A DNA stretch of 64,000 nucleotides from Comamonas terrae (GTDB lineage Bacteria; Pseudomonadota; Gammaproteobacteria; Burkholderiales; Burkholderiaceae_C), in the NCBI RefSeq assembly GCF_001544075.1, contig NZ_BCNT01000001.1, forward strand, positions 62,001 to 126,000, given 5' to 3'. A program made the position numbers and the translations under genes. The number at the start of each line of letters is the position of its first letter. The first letter of the stretch is position 1. The notes under the pieces are model-generated. The model was not told the DNA's origin and ran no database searches. It saw only the letters and a list, made by a program, of their open reading frames with translations. Below, one piece after another: positions 33,836 to 44,028 of the stretch.

Positions 33836-34909
33836 TCAGGCGCCCGCCGGCTCCAGCGCCAGGCATTGCGCGGCCAGCCGTGCGATGCCGGCGTCCGACA
33901 GATCGTCGGTCTCCAGCACGTGGCGGCTTGCCCATTGCGTGAAATGGCTGGACTGCGAGCGCTCGTAGTGCGGGTCGTAGTGGCGCAGCATGAGTTCCTC
34001 GAACAGCGGCGACAGCTCGCCGGCCTGGGCCCAGGCCTGCCAGCGGCCCACGGTCTCGCTGCCCTGCAGCTCCTTGAGCCAGCCCAGCTTGCCGGCCAGG
34101 GCCTGGGGATCGTCGCCCAGGTAGGCATAGTCGCGCAGCAGGTAGGAAAGACGCGCCCCGGTGGTGGCGCGCACCTCGATCACGGGGGCCTTGCGCATGT
34201 ATTCGACCAGCACCAGCGGCACGCCCAGGCGGCCGATCTTGGCGCTCTCTCCTTCCAGATAGACGGGGCGCGACAGATCGAAGGTCTCGAGCTGCTCGGC
34301 GATCAGGGTCTCGAAGCGCTTCTGGCTGGGCTGCTCGATGCCGGGCAGGTTGCCCAGCAGCGAGCCCTTGTGGCAGGCATAGCCTTCCAGGTCCAGCACT
34401 TGCGCACCGCCTTGCTGCAGCGCATGCAGCACGCGGGTCTTGGCGCTGCCCGTGGCGCCGCACAGCACGCGCATCTGCATGCGGGGAATCAGTGCTTCGA
34501 GCTGGCTGATGACATGGCCGCGAAAGGCCTTGTAGCCGCCAGCCAGCTGCTGGGCATCCCAGCCCACCAGGCGCAGCCAGGTCACCATGGAGCCGCTGCG
34601 CAGACCGCCGCGCCAGCAGTACACCAGCGGCCGCCAGTTGGAGGGCTTGTCGGCAAAGGTCTCGCGCAGGTGGCGGGCCAGGTTGGCCGCCACCATGGCC
34701 GCGCCCAGGCGCTTGGCCTCGAAGGGGCTGACCTGCTTGTAGATGGTGCCGATGCGCGCACGCTCCTCGTTGTCGAGCACGGGGCAGTTGATGGCGCCCG
34801 GGATATGGTCCTGCTCGAACTCGCCGGGCGAGCGGGCGTCGATCAGGGTATCGAACTGGTGGCGGTCGGGAACGCGGATGGGTTGACGGTGGGACACGGC
34901 GACGATCAA
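33836..34909 (-). CDS. mnmH: tRNA 2-selenouridine synthase
   Basis: A 357-residue enzyme (SelU/YbbB). The N-terminal rhodanese domain has the active-site loop VYCWRGGLRSGSM. The C-terminal P-loop domain has RVLCGATGSAKTRVLHAL. It replaces sulfur with selenium at the wobble uridine of tRNAs for Lys, Glu and Gln, via a geranylated intermediate, and needs selenophosphate. Family start features (FDTLIDARSPGEFEQDHIPG) are present. No selD is in this window, so the selenium donor must be encoded elsewhere. Confidence 0.93.
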   Translation of the reverse strand: MIVAVSHRQPIRVPDRHQFDTLIDARSPGEFEQDHIPGAINCPVLDNEERARIGTIYKQVSPFEAKRLGAAMVAANLARHLRETFADKPSNWRPLVYCWRGGLRSGSMVTWLRLVGWDAQQLAGGYKAFRGHVISQLEALIPRMQMRVLCGATGSAKTRVLHALQQGGAQVLDLEGYACHKGSLLGNLPGIEQPSQKRFETLIAEQLETFDLSRPVYLEGESAKIGRLGVPLVLVEYMRKAPVIEVRATTGARLSYLLRDYAYLGDDPQALAGKLGWLKELQGSETVGRWQAWAQAGELSPLFEELMLRHYDPHYERSQSSHFTQWASRHVLETDDLSDAGIARLAAQCLALEPAGA

Positions 34910-35249
34910 TCAAGGCCGCACAGGCACTGGCGGCCATCAGCTGTCGGCCATCGCCGGGAAATCACCCCGGCGCGAGGCTCGGCAATACAAAAGGCCCGCT
35001 GCAGCAAGGCACGGGCTGCGGACAAGGAATGGATCGAGCCTCGATACGCACGGCTGCGTCCCGCATGGGCAACGCAGACCTCCCTTGGAAAGGCCGGTAT
35101 TTTCGCAGATGCGGCCACGCCGCGGCGGTTGCCGGGCCAAAGCCCGCGCACCGCCATGCCCGCCGGGCGCCGCGAGGGCCTCGCATGCAGCGCATTCGGA
35201 GGCAAAACGGGCCTCAGCGCTTGTACAGCAATCGCCGCGCGCTCCTTTA
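34910..35249. other. 340-base gap with weak terminator-like hairpin
   Basis: No gene is convincing between the AGCS symporter and mnmH, both on the minus strand. A hairpin GGCCCG (34993-34998)/CGGGC (35012-35016), followed on the minus strand by TTTT, could terminate the symporter transcript, though it is about 230 bases past its stop. The rest is GC-rich sequence without recognised signals. Confidence 0.4.
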
Positions 35250-36611
35250 TCAGGAGTCGACAGCCACGCCGCGGCGCGCGAAGTAGTCGCGCGTCAGCCG
35301 CACGATCACGGGCGACAGCAGCAGCAGCGAAATCAGGTTGGGAATGGCCATCAGCGCGTTGAGCGTATCGGCCACCAGCCAGGCGAAGTCCAGCGTGGCC
35401 ACGGCGCCCACATAGGCGCCCATGGTCCAGAGAATGCGGAACGGCTTTTCGCAGACCGTGCCCACCAGGTAAGTCCAGCATTTTTCGCCGTAATAGGCCC
35501 AGCCCAGGATGGTGGTGAAGGCGAACACGGCCAGCGAAACCGCCAGCACATACTTGCCCACGCCGGGCATGGCGGCCTCGAAGCTCTGGGTGGAGAGCAC
35601 GGCGCCCGTGGCACCGGAGTTCCAGACGCCGCTGACCACGATGGCCAGGCCCGTCATGGTGCAGACGATGATGGTGTCGATGAAGGTGCCCATCATGCCG
35701 ATCAGGCCCGAGAACACCGGGTCGCGCGTGGCGCCCGCCGCCTGGGCGATGCCGGCCGTGCCCAGGCCCGCCTCGTTGGAGAAGATGCCGCGCGCCACGC
35801 CCATGCGCACCGCCATCAGCACGGTGGAGCCCACGAAGCCGCCCGTGGCCGCCGTGGGGTTGAAGGCCTGCTCGAGGATCAGCGCCAGCGCGCCGGGAAT
35901 GCGGTCCGCATAGACGCCCAGCACATACAGCACGCAAACCACATAGGCCACGCACATGGCCGGCACCAGTTTTTCGGCCACGGCGCCGATGCGCGAGATG
36001 CCGCCCAGCACCACGGCGCCGGTCAGCACGGCGATCACCAGGCCCGAGATCCAGGGCTCGACACCGAAGGCGTTGTGCATGGCGGAGGCAATGCCGTTGG
36101 CCTGCACCATGGACCCGATGCCGAAGCCCGCCAGCCCGCCGAACAGCGCAAACAGCGTGCCCAGCCATTTCCAGCGCGGGCCCAGGCCGTTCTTGATCGC
36201 GTACATGGGGCCGCCCACCCATTGGCCGTGGTCGTTCTTCTCCCGGTATTTGACGGCCAGCACCACCTCGCCGTACTTGGTGGCCATGCCCAGCAGCGCC
36301 GTCATCCACATCCAGAACAGGGCGCCCGGGCCGCCCACGGCAATGGCCGTGGCCACGCCGGCGATATTGCCCGTGCCCACGGTGGCCGACAGCGCCGTCA
36401 TCAGCGCGGCAAACGGCGTGATGTCGCCGTCGGCCTTGTCGCCGGGGCGGCGGCTGCGCCAGATCATGCGAAAGCCATGCACGATGTTGCGCAGCGGCAT
36501 GAAGCCCAGCCGCAGCTGCAGATAAAGGCCCGTGCCCAGAATGAGCACGATCATGGGAACGCCCCAGACGATATCGTTCAGGGTCTTGAAAATATGGTTC
36601 AACCAGTCCAT
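35250..36611 (-). CDS. Sodium:alanine/glycine symporter (AGCS family)
   Basis: A 453-residue inner-membrane carrier with about ten membrane segments. Family motifs are GTGLYLQLRLGF near the N-terminus, ALSATVGTGNIAGVATAI, WMTALLGMATKYGEVVLA and GVARGIFSNEAGLGTAGIAQ. It would take up alanine or glycine with sodium. The 220 bases upstream (36612-36831) are GC-rich, and I could not recognise a glycine riboswitch there. Confidence 0.92.
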   Translation of the reverse strand: MDWLNHIFKTLNDIVWGVPMIVLILGTGLYLQLRLGFMPLRNIVHGFRMIWRSRRPGDKADGDITPFAALMTALSATVGTGNIAGVATAIAVGGPGALFWMWMTALLGMATKYGEVVLAVKYREKNDHGQWVGGPMYAIKNGLGPRWKWLGTLFALFGGLAGFGIGSMVQANGIASAMHNAFGVEPWISGLVIAVLTGAVVLGGISRIGAVAEKLVPAMCVAYVVCVLYVLGVYADRIPGALALILEQAFNPTAATGGFVGSTVLMAVRMGVARGIFSNEAGLGTAGIAQAAGATRDPVFSGLIGMMGTFIDTIIVCTMTGLAIVVSGVWNSGATGAVLSTQSFEAAMPGVGKYVLAVSLAVFAFTTILGWAYYGEKCWTYLVGTVCEKPFRILWTMGAYVGAVATLDFAWLVADTLNALMAIPNLISLLLLSPVIVRLTRDYFARRGVAVDS

Positions 36612-36831
36612 CGGAAGTCTTTGTGATCAGGACCGCAGCCCCGGCGGGCGCGCAGGGCCCGTTGGCCCCGCATGTGCGGCAAGGCGCAAGACTTTAATGC
36701 AGGCCCGGGCCCGCCGCGGCCGGACGGCGCCAACACCTTGCCCCATGCCTTGGTAAACGCTTCGCGGTGCACGGCCCGCCGCCCGCGGTTTGCCGGCCGT
36801 GCAACAGCCGCCGCAGGCCGCCGTCGGCCCT

Positions 36832-37392
36832 TCATCGCCCCGGGGAGCGCGGGTGCAGCAGCATGGTGTCGCCGCTGATCTGCACGTCGAAGTAGCGCAG
36901 GAAGTTCTGGCCCAGCAGCGCGTCGTCGCTGTCCTCGCCCGTGTAGCCCGTGCCCACGCGCACGCCGCCCACGGCCACATTGGCCACCTTGACCTGATCG
37001 GCCGTGACCATGCGCCCTTCGCGCTCGCCGTTGGCCGTGCGAAAGCGCACGGGCTCGCCGCCCTGCAGCCCCGCGCGAGCCGCGAGTTCGTCGGTCACGC
37101 TCACCGAGGTGGCGCCGGTATCGACCAGGAACTTCACCGGCTGGCCGTTGACGCTGCCGTTGACGCGGAAATGCCCGTCCTGCCCGCGCTCTATGCGCAC
37201 CGTGCCGTCGGCCAGCACCTTGGCCCTGGCCGGGCGCAGGTACTGCTGCATGCCCAGGTAGACCACGCCCATCAGCACCAGCCAGAACACCAGAAAGGCC
37301 AGCGTGCCGCGGCGCGCCACCGACTGCGGCGTGGGCTCCCCGGGCATGGTGGGCGGCAGGGGCTTGGGCGGTGGCGAGGATTGCAGGCGCAT
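36832..37392 (-). CDS. Membrane-anchored retropepsin-like aspartic protease (TIGR02281 type)
   Basis: A 186-residue protein with a proline-rich cytoplasmic start and one membrane segment (GTLAFLVFWLVLMGVVYLGM). A periplasmic single-lobe aspartic protease domain follows, with catalytic motif FLVDTGATSVSVT and the closing DALLGQNFLRYFDV. Retropepsin-like enzymes work as dimers. Its target is unknown. ATG 37392 (MRLQSSPPPK) is my choice; an in-frame ATG at 37434 is possible. It diverges from the DsbA-family gene. Confidence 0.85.
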   Translation of the reverse strand: MRLQSSPPPKPLPPTMPGEPTPQSVARRGTLAFLVFWLVLMGVVYLGMQQYLRPARAKVLADGTVRIERGQDGHFRVNGSVNGQPVKFLVDTGATSVSVTDELAARAGLQGGEPVRFRTANGEREGRMVTADQVKVANVAVGGVRVGTGYTGEDSDDALLGQNFLRYFDVQISGDTMLLHPRSPGR

Positions 37393-37479
37393 GGCGTTTA
37401 CGGGAGTACGGGTCAGCCCGCATTGTGCCTGCATGGCGCCAGGGCCTTTTCCTGCCGTTACAGTGGCGCTATCGATTCC

Positions 37480-38259
37480 ATGAAACCCATCGCCATGAGC
37501 AACACCGCCCTGCCCCCTCTGGTTCTCCACTACATCTTTGATCCGCTGTGCGGCTGGTGCTATGCGGCCGCGCCCCTGGTCAAGGCCGCGCGCGGCGTGC
37601 CCGGCCTCACGGTGCAGTGGCACGCGGGCGGCATGCTCACAGGCAGCCACCGCCGCACGATCACGCCGGACTGGCGGGACCACGTCATCGCCAGCGACCG
37701 GCGCATCGCCGAGATGACGGGCCAGCCCTTCGGCCAAGCCTATTTCGACGGCCTGCTCGGCGACATCGGCGCGCCGCTGGATTCCGAGCCGCCCACCACC
37801 GCTCTGCTGGCCGCCGAGGAGCTTGGCGGCAAGGGCCTCGAAATGCTCTCGCGCGAGCAGCAGGCCCACTACGTGGAGGGCCGGCGCATCAGCGAGCCCG
37901 CCGTGCTGCGCGAGCTGGCTGCCGACATCGGCCTGGACGCCGCGGCCTATGACGCGGCCTATGCGCGCATGACAGGCGCAGCCACGCAAAAGCACATCGC
38001 CGAAAGCCGCCAGTGGCTGGGCATGGTGCAGGGCCAGGGCTTTCCCACGCTGGCGCTGGAATTCGACCATCCCGAACAGCGCGACCAGCGCGCGGTGCAG
38101 CGCATAGACATCGGCCCCTGGCTCGGCGACGTGCCGGGCTGGACCGCGCAGCTGGCCGAATGGGCCCGCCAGGTCGGCGAACTGGGCAACGGCGCCGAGG
38201 GGCAAGGCCCCGACGCGGGCGCCTGCGGCCCCGATGGCTGCGAACTGCCGCAGCGCTGA
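37480..38259 (+). CDS. DsbA-family thiol oxidoreductase
   Basis: A roughly 259-residue cytoplasmic thioredoxin-fold protein without signal peptide. The redox motif is IFDPLCGWCYAAAPLV and the fold continues with the helical insertion and the cis-Pro region GFPTLALE. The tail contains Cys-Gly residues (ACGPDGCEL) that could bind metal. It resembles 2-hydroxychromene-2-carboxylate isomerase/FrnE-like DsbA relatives. Substrate unknown. Start at 37480 or 37495 (MSNTALPP); neither has a strong ribosome site. Confidence 0.82.
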   Translation: MKPIAMSNTALPPLVLHYIFDPLCGWCYAAAPLVKAARGVPGLTVQWHAGGMLTGSHRRTITPDWRDHVIASDRRIAEMTGQPFGQAYFDGLLGDIGAPLDSEPPTTALLAAEELGGKGLEMLSREQQAHYVEGRRISEPAVLRELAADIGLDAAAYDAAYARMTGAATQKHIAESRQWLGMVQGQGFPTLALEFDHPEQRDQRAVQRIDIGPWLGDVPGWTAQLAEWARQVGELGNGAEGQGPDAGACGPDGCELPQR

Positions 38260-38273
38260 GACTCCTGAAAAAT

Positions 38274-38351
38274 GAGCTGCTGGCGCCTGGCAATTCATCA
38301 TTTCACCGGCTTTACCCTCTGAAATGCTTGAATGGCCAGCGCCAGCAGCTC
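38274..38351. terminator. Long imperfect hairpin, bidirectional terminator candidate
   Basis: GAGCTGCTGGCGC... (from 38274) pairs with ...GCGCCAGCAGCTC (to 38351). The complementarity continues imperfectly for about 30 bases per arm (CATTTC/GAAATG near the loop). It is flanked by AAAAA on the left and GTTTTT on the right. It lies between the convergent DsbA-family and PQQ dehydrogenase genes and could end both transcripts. Confidence 0.65.
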
Positions 38352-38381
38352 TGTTTTTGCAAGCAAAATCTGCCTGGCCGG

Positions 38382-40817
38382 TTACTGCCTGGGCAAGGCA
38401 TAGGCCAGCACATAGTCGCCGCGCTCGCTGGACTGGCGCGCTCCGCCGGCCGTGACCACCACGTACTGGCGGCCGGTCCGGGGCGAGACATAGCTCATGG
38501 GGCCGCCCTGGCTGCCCACCGGCAGGCGCGACTTCCACAGCTCCTGGCCGGTGCTGCTGTCGAAGGCGCGCAGGTAGAAGTCCTGCGTGCCGGCAAAGAA
38601 CAGCAGGCCCGACTGCGTGACCATGGACGGCCCCAGCGTGGGCATGCCGATGGGAATCTGCAGATGCATGCGGATGCCCAGCGGGCCGGTATCCTGCACC
38701 GTGCCCACGGGCACCTGCCACTTGATCCTGCGCGTTCTGAGGTCCACGGCCGTCATGGTACCGAACGGCGGCTTCTGGCAGGGAATGCCGGCCTGGGACA
38801 GAAAGCGCTGGCGCATGGCGCCGAACGGCGTGCCGTCCTGCGGCACCGCGCCCATCTCGATGCCGCTGGCGCCGGGCTTCATCTCGGCGCGCGGAATCAT
38901 GTGGTTGGCCAGGCCCAGGCGCATGTCGTTGACGAACATGGTGTGCGTGGTCGGGTCGATGGCGACGCTGCCCCAGTTCATGCCGCCCAGCGAGCCCGGG
39001 AACTGCAGCGTCGGCCCCATGCCGGGCGGCGTGAACACGCCCTGGTGGTCCATGCCCTTGAACGCGATGCGGCACAGCAGCTGGTCGAACGGCGTGGCGC
39101 CCCACATGTCCGATTCCCGCAGCCGCTGGTTGCCGATATTGGGCATGCCCACGGAATGCGGCTGCGTGGGCGCATAGCGCTCGCCTTCCACATGGCCTTG
39201 CGGCACGGGCAGCTCCCGCACCTCGGCCAGGGGTTCGCCGGTCTCGCGGTTGAGCATGAAGATCATGCCCTGCTTGGTCACCTGCAGCAGTGCCGGATCA
39301 GTGCCGCCCTTGCCGTCGGGCACATCGACCAGCGCAGGCTGCGCCGGTATGTCGAAGTCCCACAGGTCGTGGTGCACGGTCTGGTAGATCCAGCGCGGCT
39401 TGCCCGTGCGCACGTCCAGGGCCACGATGGCCGAGCTGTTCTTCTCCATCTCGGGCGTGCGCTGGGCCGCATAGAAGTCCGGCGTCGCATTGCCCGTGCC
39501 CATATAGGCCAGGCCCAGCTTGGCGTCATAGGACATGGCGGCCCAGACATTGGGCGAGTTGCGCGTATAGGTCTGGCCTTCGGGCGGCAGGCCGGTGATG
39601 TCCGCATTGCCGGGGTCCCAGGCCCAGACCAGCCGGCCGCTGACCACATCGAAGGCCCGCACCACGCCCGAGGGCTCGTCGGTGGAGAAGTTGTCGGCCA
39701 CGCGCCCGCCCACGATCACCAGGTTGCCGGCCACCAGCGGCGCCGAAGTCTGCTGGTACCAGCCTTGCTTGACCTCGCCCATGCCCTGGGTCAGGTCCAC
39801 CGTGCCCTGGTTGCCGAAGTCCGTGCACGGCCGGCCGGTATCGGGGTCCAGCGCAATCAGCCGCGCATCGATGGTGGGCAGGAACAGCCGCCGGCGGCAG
39901 CTGCTGCCGACTGCCGGCGCGGTGCTGCCCGAGGCGGTGCGCCGGCCGCTGGCTGCCGCAGCAGGGACAGAAACGGGGGCCGCGGCCGCCATGCCCGTAC
40001 CGTCGAAATAGCCCAGCCCACGGCAGCGCTGCCAGTTGGGCGACTGGGCCTTGGGGTCGAAGCGCCATTTGGTCACGCCCGTGTCCACGTCCAGCGACAG
40101 CACCTTGCCATAGGCCGTGCAGACATACAGGCTGTCGCCGATCTGCTGCGGCGTGTTCTGGTCCTCGGCGCCCGAGCCGTTGCTCTGCGGCACATCGCCG
40201 GTCTGCGCGGTCCAGGCCACGGCCAGCTGCCGGATGTTGTGCCTGTCGATCTGGCCGGCGGCGACAAAGCGGTTGCCCTCCGGCCCCTGGCCCCAGTCGC
40301 GCCAGTCCGTCAGCTCGGGAGCGGCCGAGGGCGCGGCGCCTTGCTCCGCACCGGCCTGCGGCGCGATCACGCCCTTGGGCGAGAACGCGCTGACCGCCGT
40401 GGCCACGATGCCCAGCCCCAGCAGCAGCGAGGCGCTCCAGGCGGTGCGGCGCACGCCGCGGTCATCGACGATGGGCCGGCCATGCTCCAGATGCGCATAG
40501 GCCAGGGCCACCAGAAAGCCCAGCACCGCGAACGTGAACACACGCGAGACCAGCGGCCAGAACTCCCATCCCGCCTCCCAGACGGCCCAGGCCATGGTGG
40601 CCAGCACGGCCAGCGCATACAGGCGCGCTCCTGCGGCCCGCTGCGCATAGAGCAAGGCAGCCGACAGCAACAGCGCCAGCCCCATGAGGATGAAGTACCC
40701 GCTGCCCCCTCGGCGCAGCAGCACGCCGCCGCCAACGGCCATGAACAGGCCCATCAGTGCCATGAGCAACGCGATCACACGCACATACCATCGCCAGCCA
40801 TTCGATGCATACGGCAT
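38382..40817 (-). CDS. Membrane-bound PQQ-dependent dehydrogenase (glucose/quinate/shikimate family)
   Basis: An 811-residue quinoprotein. Residues 1 to about 150 form five membrane segments that reduce ubiquinone (VIALLMALMGLFMAVGGGVL and others). The rest is an eight-bladed PQQ propeller facing the periplasm. Landmarks are NRFVAAGQIDRHNIRQLAVA, TPQQIGDSLYVCTAYGKVLS, DLWDFDIPAQPALVDV (family aspartate region) and the final blade DFYLRAFDSSTGQELW. Whether it oxidises glucose, quinate or shikimate cannot be read from sequence. An Ala/Ser/Pro-rich stretch around residues 290-325 looks like a longer surface loop. Start at 40817 has AGGTGGGA upstream. Confidence 0.9.
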   Translation of the reverse strand: MPYASNGWRWYVRVIALLMALMGLFMAVGGGVLLRRGGSGYFILMGLALLLSAALLYAQRAAGARLYALAVLATMAWAVWEAGWEFWPLVSRVFTFAVLGFLVALAYAHLEHGRPIVDDRGVRRTAWSASLLLGLGIVATAVSAFSPKGVIAPQAGAEQGAAPSAAPELTDWRDWGQGPEGNRFVAAGQIDRHNIRQLAVAWTAQTGDVPQSNGSGAEDQNTPQQIGDSLYVCTAYGKVLSLDVDTGVTKWRFDPKAQSPNWQRCRGLGYFDGTGMAAAAPVSVPAAAASGRRTASGSTAPAVGSSCRRRLFLPTIDARLIALDPDTGRPCTDFGNQGTVDLTQGMGEVKQGWYQQTSAPLVAGNLVIVGGRVADNFSTDEPSGVVRAFDVVSGRLVWAWDPGNADITGLPPEGQTYTRNSPNVWAAMSYDAKLGLAYMGTGNATPDFYAAQRTPEMEKNSSAIVALDVRTGKPRWIYQTVHHDLWDFDIPAQPALVDVPDGKGGTDPALLQVTKQGMIFMLNRETGEPLAEVRELPVPQGHVEGERYAPTQPHSVGMPNIGNQRLRESDMWGATPFDQLLCRIAFKGMDHQGVFTPPGMGPTLQFPGSLGGMNWGSVAIDPTTHTMFVNDMRLGLANHMIPRAEMKPGASGIEMGAVPQDGTPFGAMRQRFLSQAGIPCQKPPFGTMTAVDLRTRRIKWQVPVGTVQDTGPLGIRMHLQIPIGMPTLGPSMVTQSGLLFFAGTQDFYLRAFDSSTGQELWKSRLPVGSQGGPMSYVSPRTGRQYVVVTAGGARQSSERGDYVLAYALPRQ

Positions 40818-40953
40818 ATTCCCACCTCGTGCGAGAAACACATGCATTCATTGCACGCTCTTGCCGCGCGGCGCGCCGCCATATTTTTCAGCCAACTCAC
40901 GCCAGCCAAAGGACTACATGGCGAGGTAAAAAAGTCTGAAAGTCCGACCGGGC

Positions 40954-40980
40954 AGAAAAAAACCGCACCGAAGTGCGGTT
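40954..40980 (-). terminator. Rho-independent terminator of icd
   Basis: Perfect arms AACCGCAC (40961-40968) and GTGCGGTT (40973-40980) with a CGAA (TTCG on the minus strand) tetraloop. On the minus strand it is followed by seven T. It lies 22 bases after the icd stop. Confidence 0.9.
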
Positions 40981-41002
40981 CGCGGAAAGAGGCCTGGCCG
41001 GC

Positions 41003-42265
<1,263 letters not shown>

Positions 42266-42388
42266 GTATGCGAATCTCCTGAATCATGAATTTGCCTGCG
42301 GCGGCGGACCGCCTGCGCTGCGTCCATTCTGTCACCAATGGGTACAGAATTTTTCCGGAATGGCGGCAAAAACCGGTCAACGGCGCGA

Positions 42389-42430
42389 CACGCCTGCCGT
42401 TAGATAGGCGTGATGCAGACGGTCTGCATC
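42389..42430. promoter_or_regulatory. Two adjacent dyads upstream of the Ala/Lys-rich protein gene
   Basis: CACGCCT (42389-42395)/AGGCGTG (42406-42412) is followed directly by GATGCAGAC (42412-42420)-G-GTCTGCATC (42422-42430), the latter a perfect 9-base inverted repeat. They lie 51-92 bases before the small-protein ATG and could be an operator or leader structure. Confidence 0.4.
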
Positions 42431-42480
42431 GCATTTCAGCCTGATATCTGGCTTTCCCGCTTTTGAGGAAATTGGCACAC

Positions 42481-42729
42481 ATGAAAAAACTACTCGCTGT
42501 CCTGATTGCTGGTTCGTTCGCCGCTGGTGCTTTTGCACAGGCCGCATCGACTCCCGCGCCTGCTCCTGCGGCTGCCCCCGCCGCCGCAGCCGCTCCTGCA
42601 GCAGAGCCGGCAGCCCCCGCGGCCAAGCCTGCCAAAGCCAAGCACCACGCCGCCAAGAAGCACACTAAGCATGCCGCCAAGAAGGCGGAAAAGGCTGAGA
42701 AGCCCGCCGCAGAAAAGCCCGCCATGTAA
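42481..42729 (+). CDS. Small secreted Ala/Pro/Lys/His-rich protein
   Basis: An 82-residue protein with a clear signal peptide (MKKLLAVLIAGSFAAGAFAQ). The mature part is low complexity: an Ala/Pro stretch, then Lys/His repeats (KAKHHAAKKHTKHAAKKAEK). Such periplasmic histone-like, cationic small proteins are common in Burkholderiales, but I know of no established function. A strong terminator follows, showing it is its own transcription unit. Confidence 0.8.
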   Translation: MKKLLAVLIAGSFAAGAFAQAASTPAPAPAAAPAAAAAPAAEPAAPAAKPAKAKHHAAKKHTKHAAKKAEKAEKPAAEKPAM

Positions 42730-42771
42730 GGGCTGCGCAGCAGCGCCGGGGCACCGGCCTGCCGCCCTCGC

Positions 42772-42807
42772 AAAAAACCCGCAACGGCCCGGCCCTGCGG
42801 GTTTTTT
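42772..42807 (+). terminator. Rho-independent terminator
   Basis: AAAAAACCCGCA (42772-42783) and TGCGGGTTTTTT (42796-42807) are perfect 12-base arms around a 12-base loop, with the U tract included. It ends the small-protein transcript. Confidence 0.9.
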
Positions 42808-42935
42808 GTTGCCCGAAAATAGAAGACGGCACGGCCCGATTCAGCCGTTGTTCAGCCATCTGCATTAGGCTAGCGGCTTCGTGCTTGTCCACATCCCTGC
42901 GCATTCCTTGTCTTCGCTTTTCCATCGCCACGCTC

Positions 42936-43439
42936 ATGAAGTCCTTCGCTCCATCGGCCGCCGCAAGGCACTCCCTCCTCTCCCTACGCTCTGTGCTACT
43001 GGCTGCGGCCCTGGCCGCCGGCTTTGCGCAGGCGCCCGCCATGGCGCAGGCAGCGGCGCCGCAGATGAACCTGCCGCGCGCCGATCTGACGGCCGGCATG
43101 TTCCGCATCGATGCCCAGTTGGCGGTGACGCCGCAGCAGCGCGAGATCGGGCTGATGTTCCGCAAGGAAATGCCCCAGCAGGAAGGCATGCTCTTCGTCT
43201 TCGAAGTGCCGGGCGTGCAGTGCTTCTGGATGCGCAACACGCTGCTGCCGCTAACCGCCGCCTTCGTGGCCGACGACGGCACCATCGTGAACCTGGCGGA
43301 CATGCAGCCGCAGACCGATGACTCGCACTGCTCGGCCAGGCCCGTGCGCTATGTGCTGGAGATGAACCAGGGCTGGTTTGCCAAGCGCGGCATCAAGGCC
43401 GGGGCCAAGCTGGGCGGAAAAATCTTCAACACCCCCTGA
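42936..43439 (+). CDS. DUF192 family secreted protein
   Basis: A 167-residue protein with a long signal peptide (LLSLRSVLLAAALAAGFAQA, cleavage near MAQA). A complete DUF192 domain follows: TPQQREIGLMFRKEMPQQEG, MLFVFEVPGVQCFWMRNTLL and LEMNQGWFAKRGIKAGAKL. DUF192 proteins are small beta-barrels of unknown function. I chose ATG 42936; the frame is open further upstream from a TTG. Confidence 0.85.
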   Translation: MKSFAPSAAARHSLLSLRSVLLAAALAAGFAQAPAMAQAAAPQMNLPRADLTAGMFRIDAQLAVTPQQREIGLMFRKEMPQQEGMLFVFEVPGVQCFWMRNTLLPLTAAFVADDGTIVNLADMQPQTDDSHCSARPVRYVLEMNQGWFAKRGIKAGAKLGGKIFNTP

Positions 43440-43544
43440 GTCGCTTTCCCCTGGCCGGCGCCTCGCAGACGGGCCGCGCCGGTTTTGGATGATGTGCCCC
43501 GACTGGACGCGGCGCCCGATGGCTTGCTGCCATAATCGTCGCCC

Positions 43545-43925
43545 ATGCACATGCTTCGCTCATCGTTTTGGCTTTCCAGGCTGGTTCTTGCCTGGTTTGC
43601 CCTGACCATGGGCGCCACCATTGCCGCGCCTTTCGTGCATCCCCAGTCGATGGAGCTGGTCTGCTCGGCCAGCGGCGAAGTCAAATGGGTGCAGGTCGGC
43701 ACCGATGCGGACGCCGATGGCAGCCAGGATGCGATGGGCGCCTCGCACCATCACATCGATTGCGCGCTGTGCCTCTCGGTCATCGCGCCGCCGCCGCTGC
43801 TCCTGCAAGGCCTGAGCGCATCCCAGCAATCGCTTTCCTATGCGCTGCGGCCCGTGCCGGCTGCGCACATCGCCTCGGTCACGCGGGCGCCGCTGCCGGC
43901 GCGCGGCCCTCCCCTCCTTTCCTGA
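43545..43925 (+). CDS. DUF2946-like membrane/secreted protein
   Basis: A 126-residue protein with an N-terminal hydrophobic segment (WLSRLVLAWFALTMGATIAA). The mature part has SMELVCSASGEVKWVQ and the metal-type cluster SHHHIDCALCLSV, both typical of DUF2946 proteins, which often accompany copper or TonB-dependent uptake genes. It precedes the TonB receptor gene by about 100 bases on the same strand. A role in metal handling is inferred from the His/Cys cluster and context. Confidence 0.75.
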   Translation: MHMLRSSFWLSRLVLAWFALTMGATIAAPFVHPQSMELVCSASGEVKWVQVGTDADADGSQDAMGASHHHIDCALCLSVIAPPPLLLQGLSASQQSLSYALRPVPAAHIASVTRAPLPARGPPLLS

Positions 43926-44028
43926 TCGCCTTTCTCCCGAGCATCAGCCCGGCCTGCGCCGAGCGCTGACTGCCATCTCATTCCCGGCACTGCGCCCCCG
44001 TCGGCCCGTGCCCGATCAGGAGTTCTTC

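Noticed and set aside
35085..36626. Long plus-strand open frame antisense to the AGCS symporter
   Set aside because: Composition is His/Gly/Gln/Arg-rich as produced by reverse reading of GC-rich genes; no start signal and no family features, while the minus strand encodes a clear transporter.
36612..36831. Glycine riboswitch upstream of the AGCS symporter
   Set aside because: I could not find the conserved core of a glycine aptamer in the minus-strand leader.
36832..39105. Very long minus-strand frame containing the aspartic protease
   Set aside because: Only the last 186 residues have family features; the upstream part is antisense to the DsbA-family gene.
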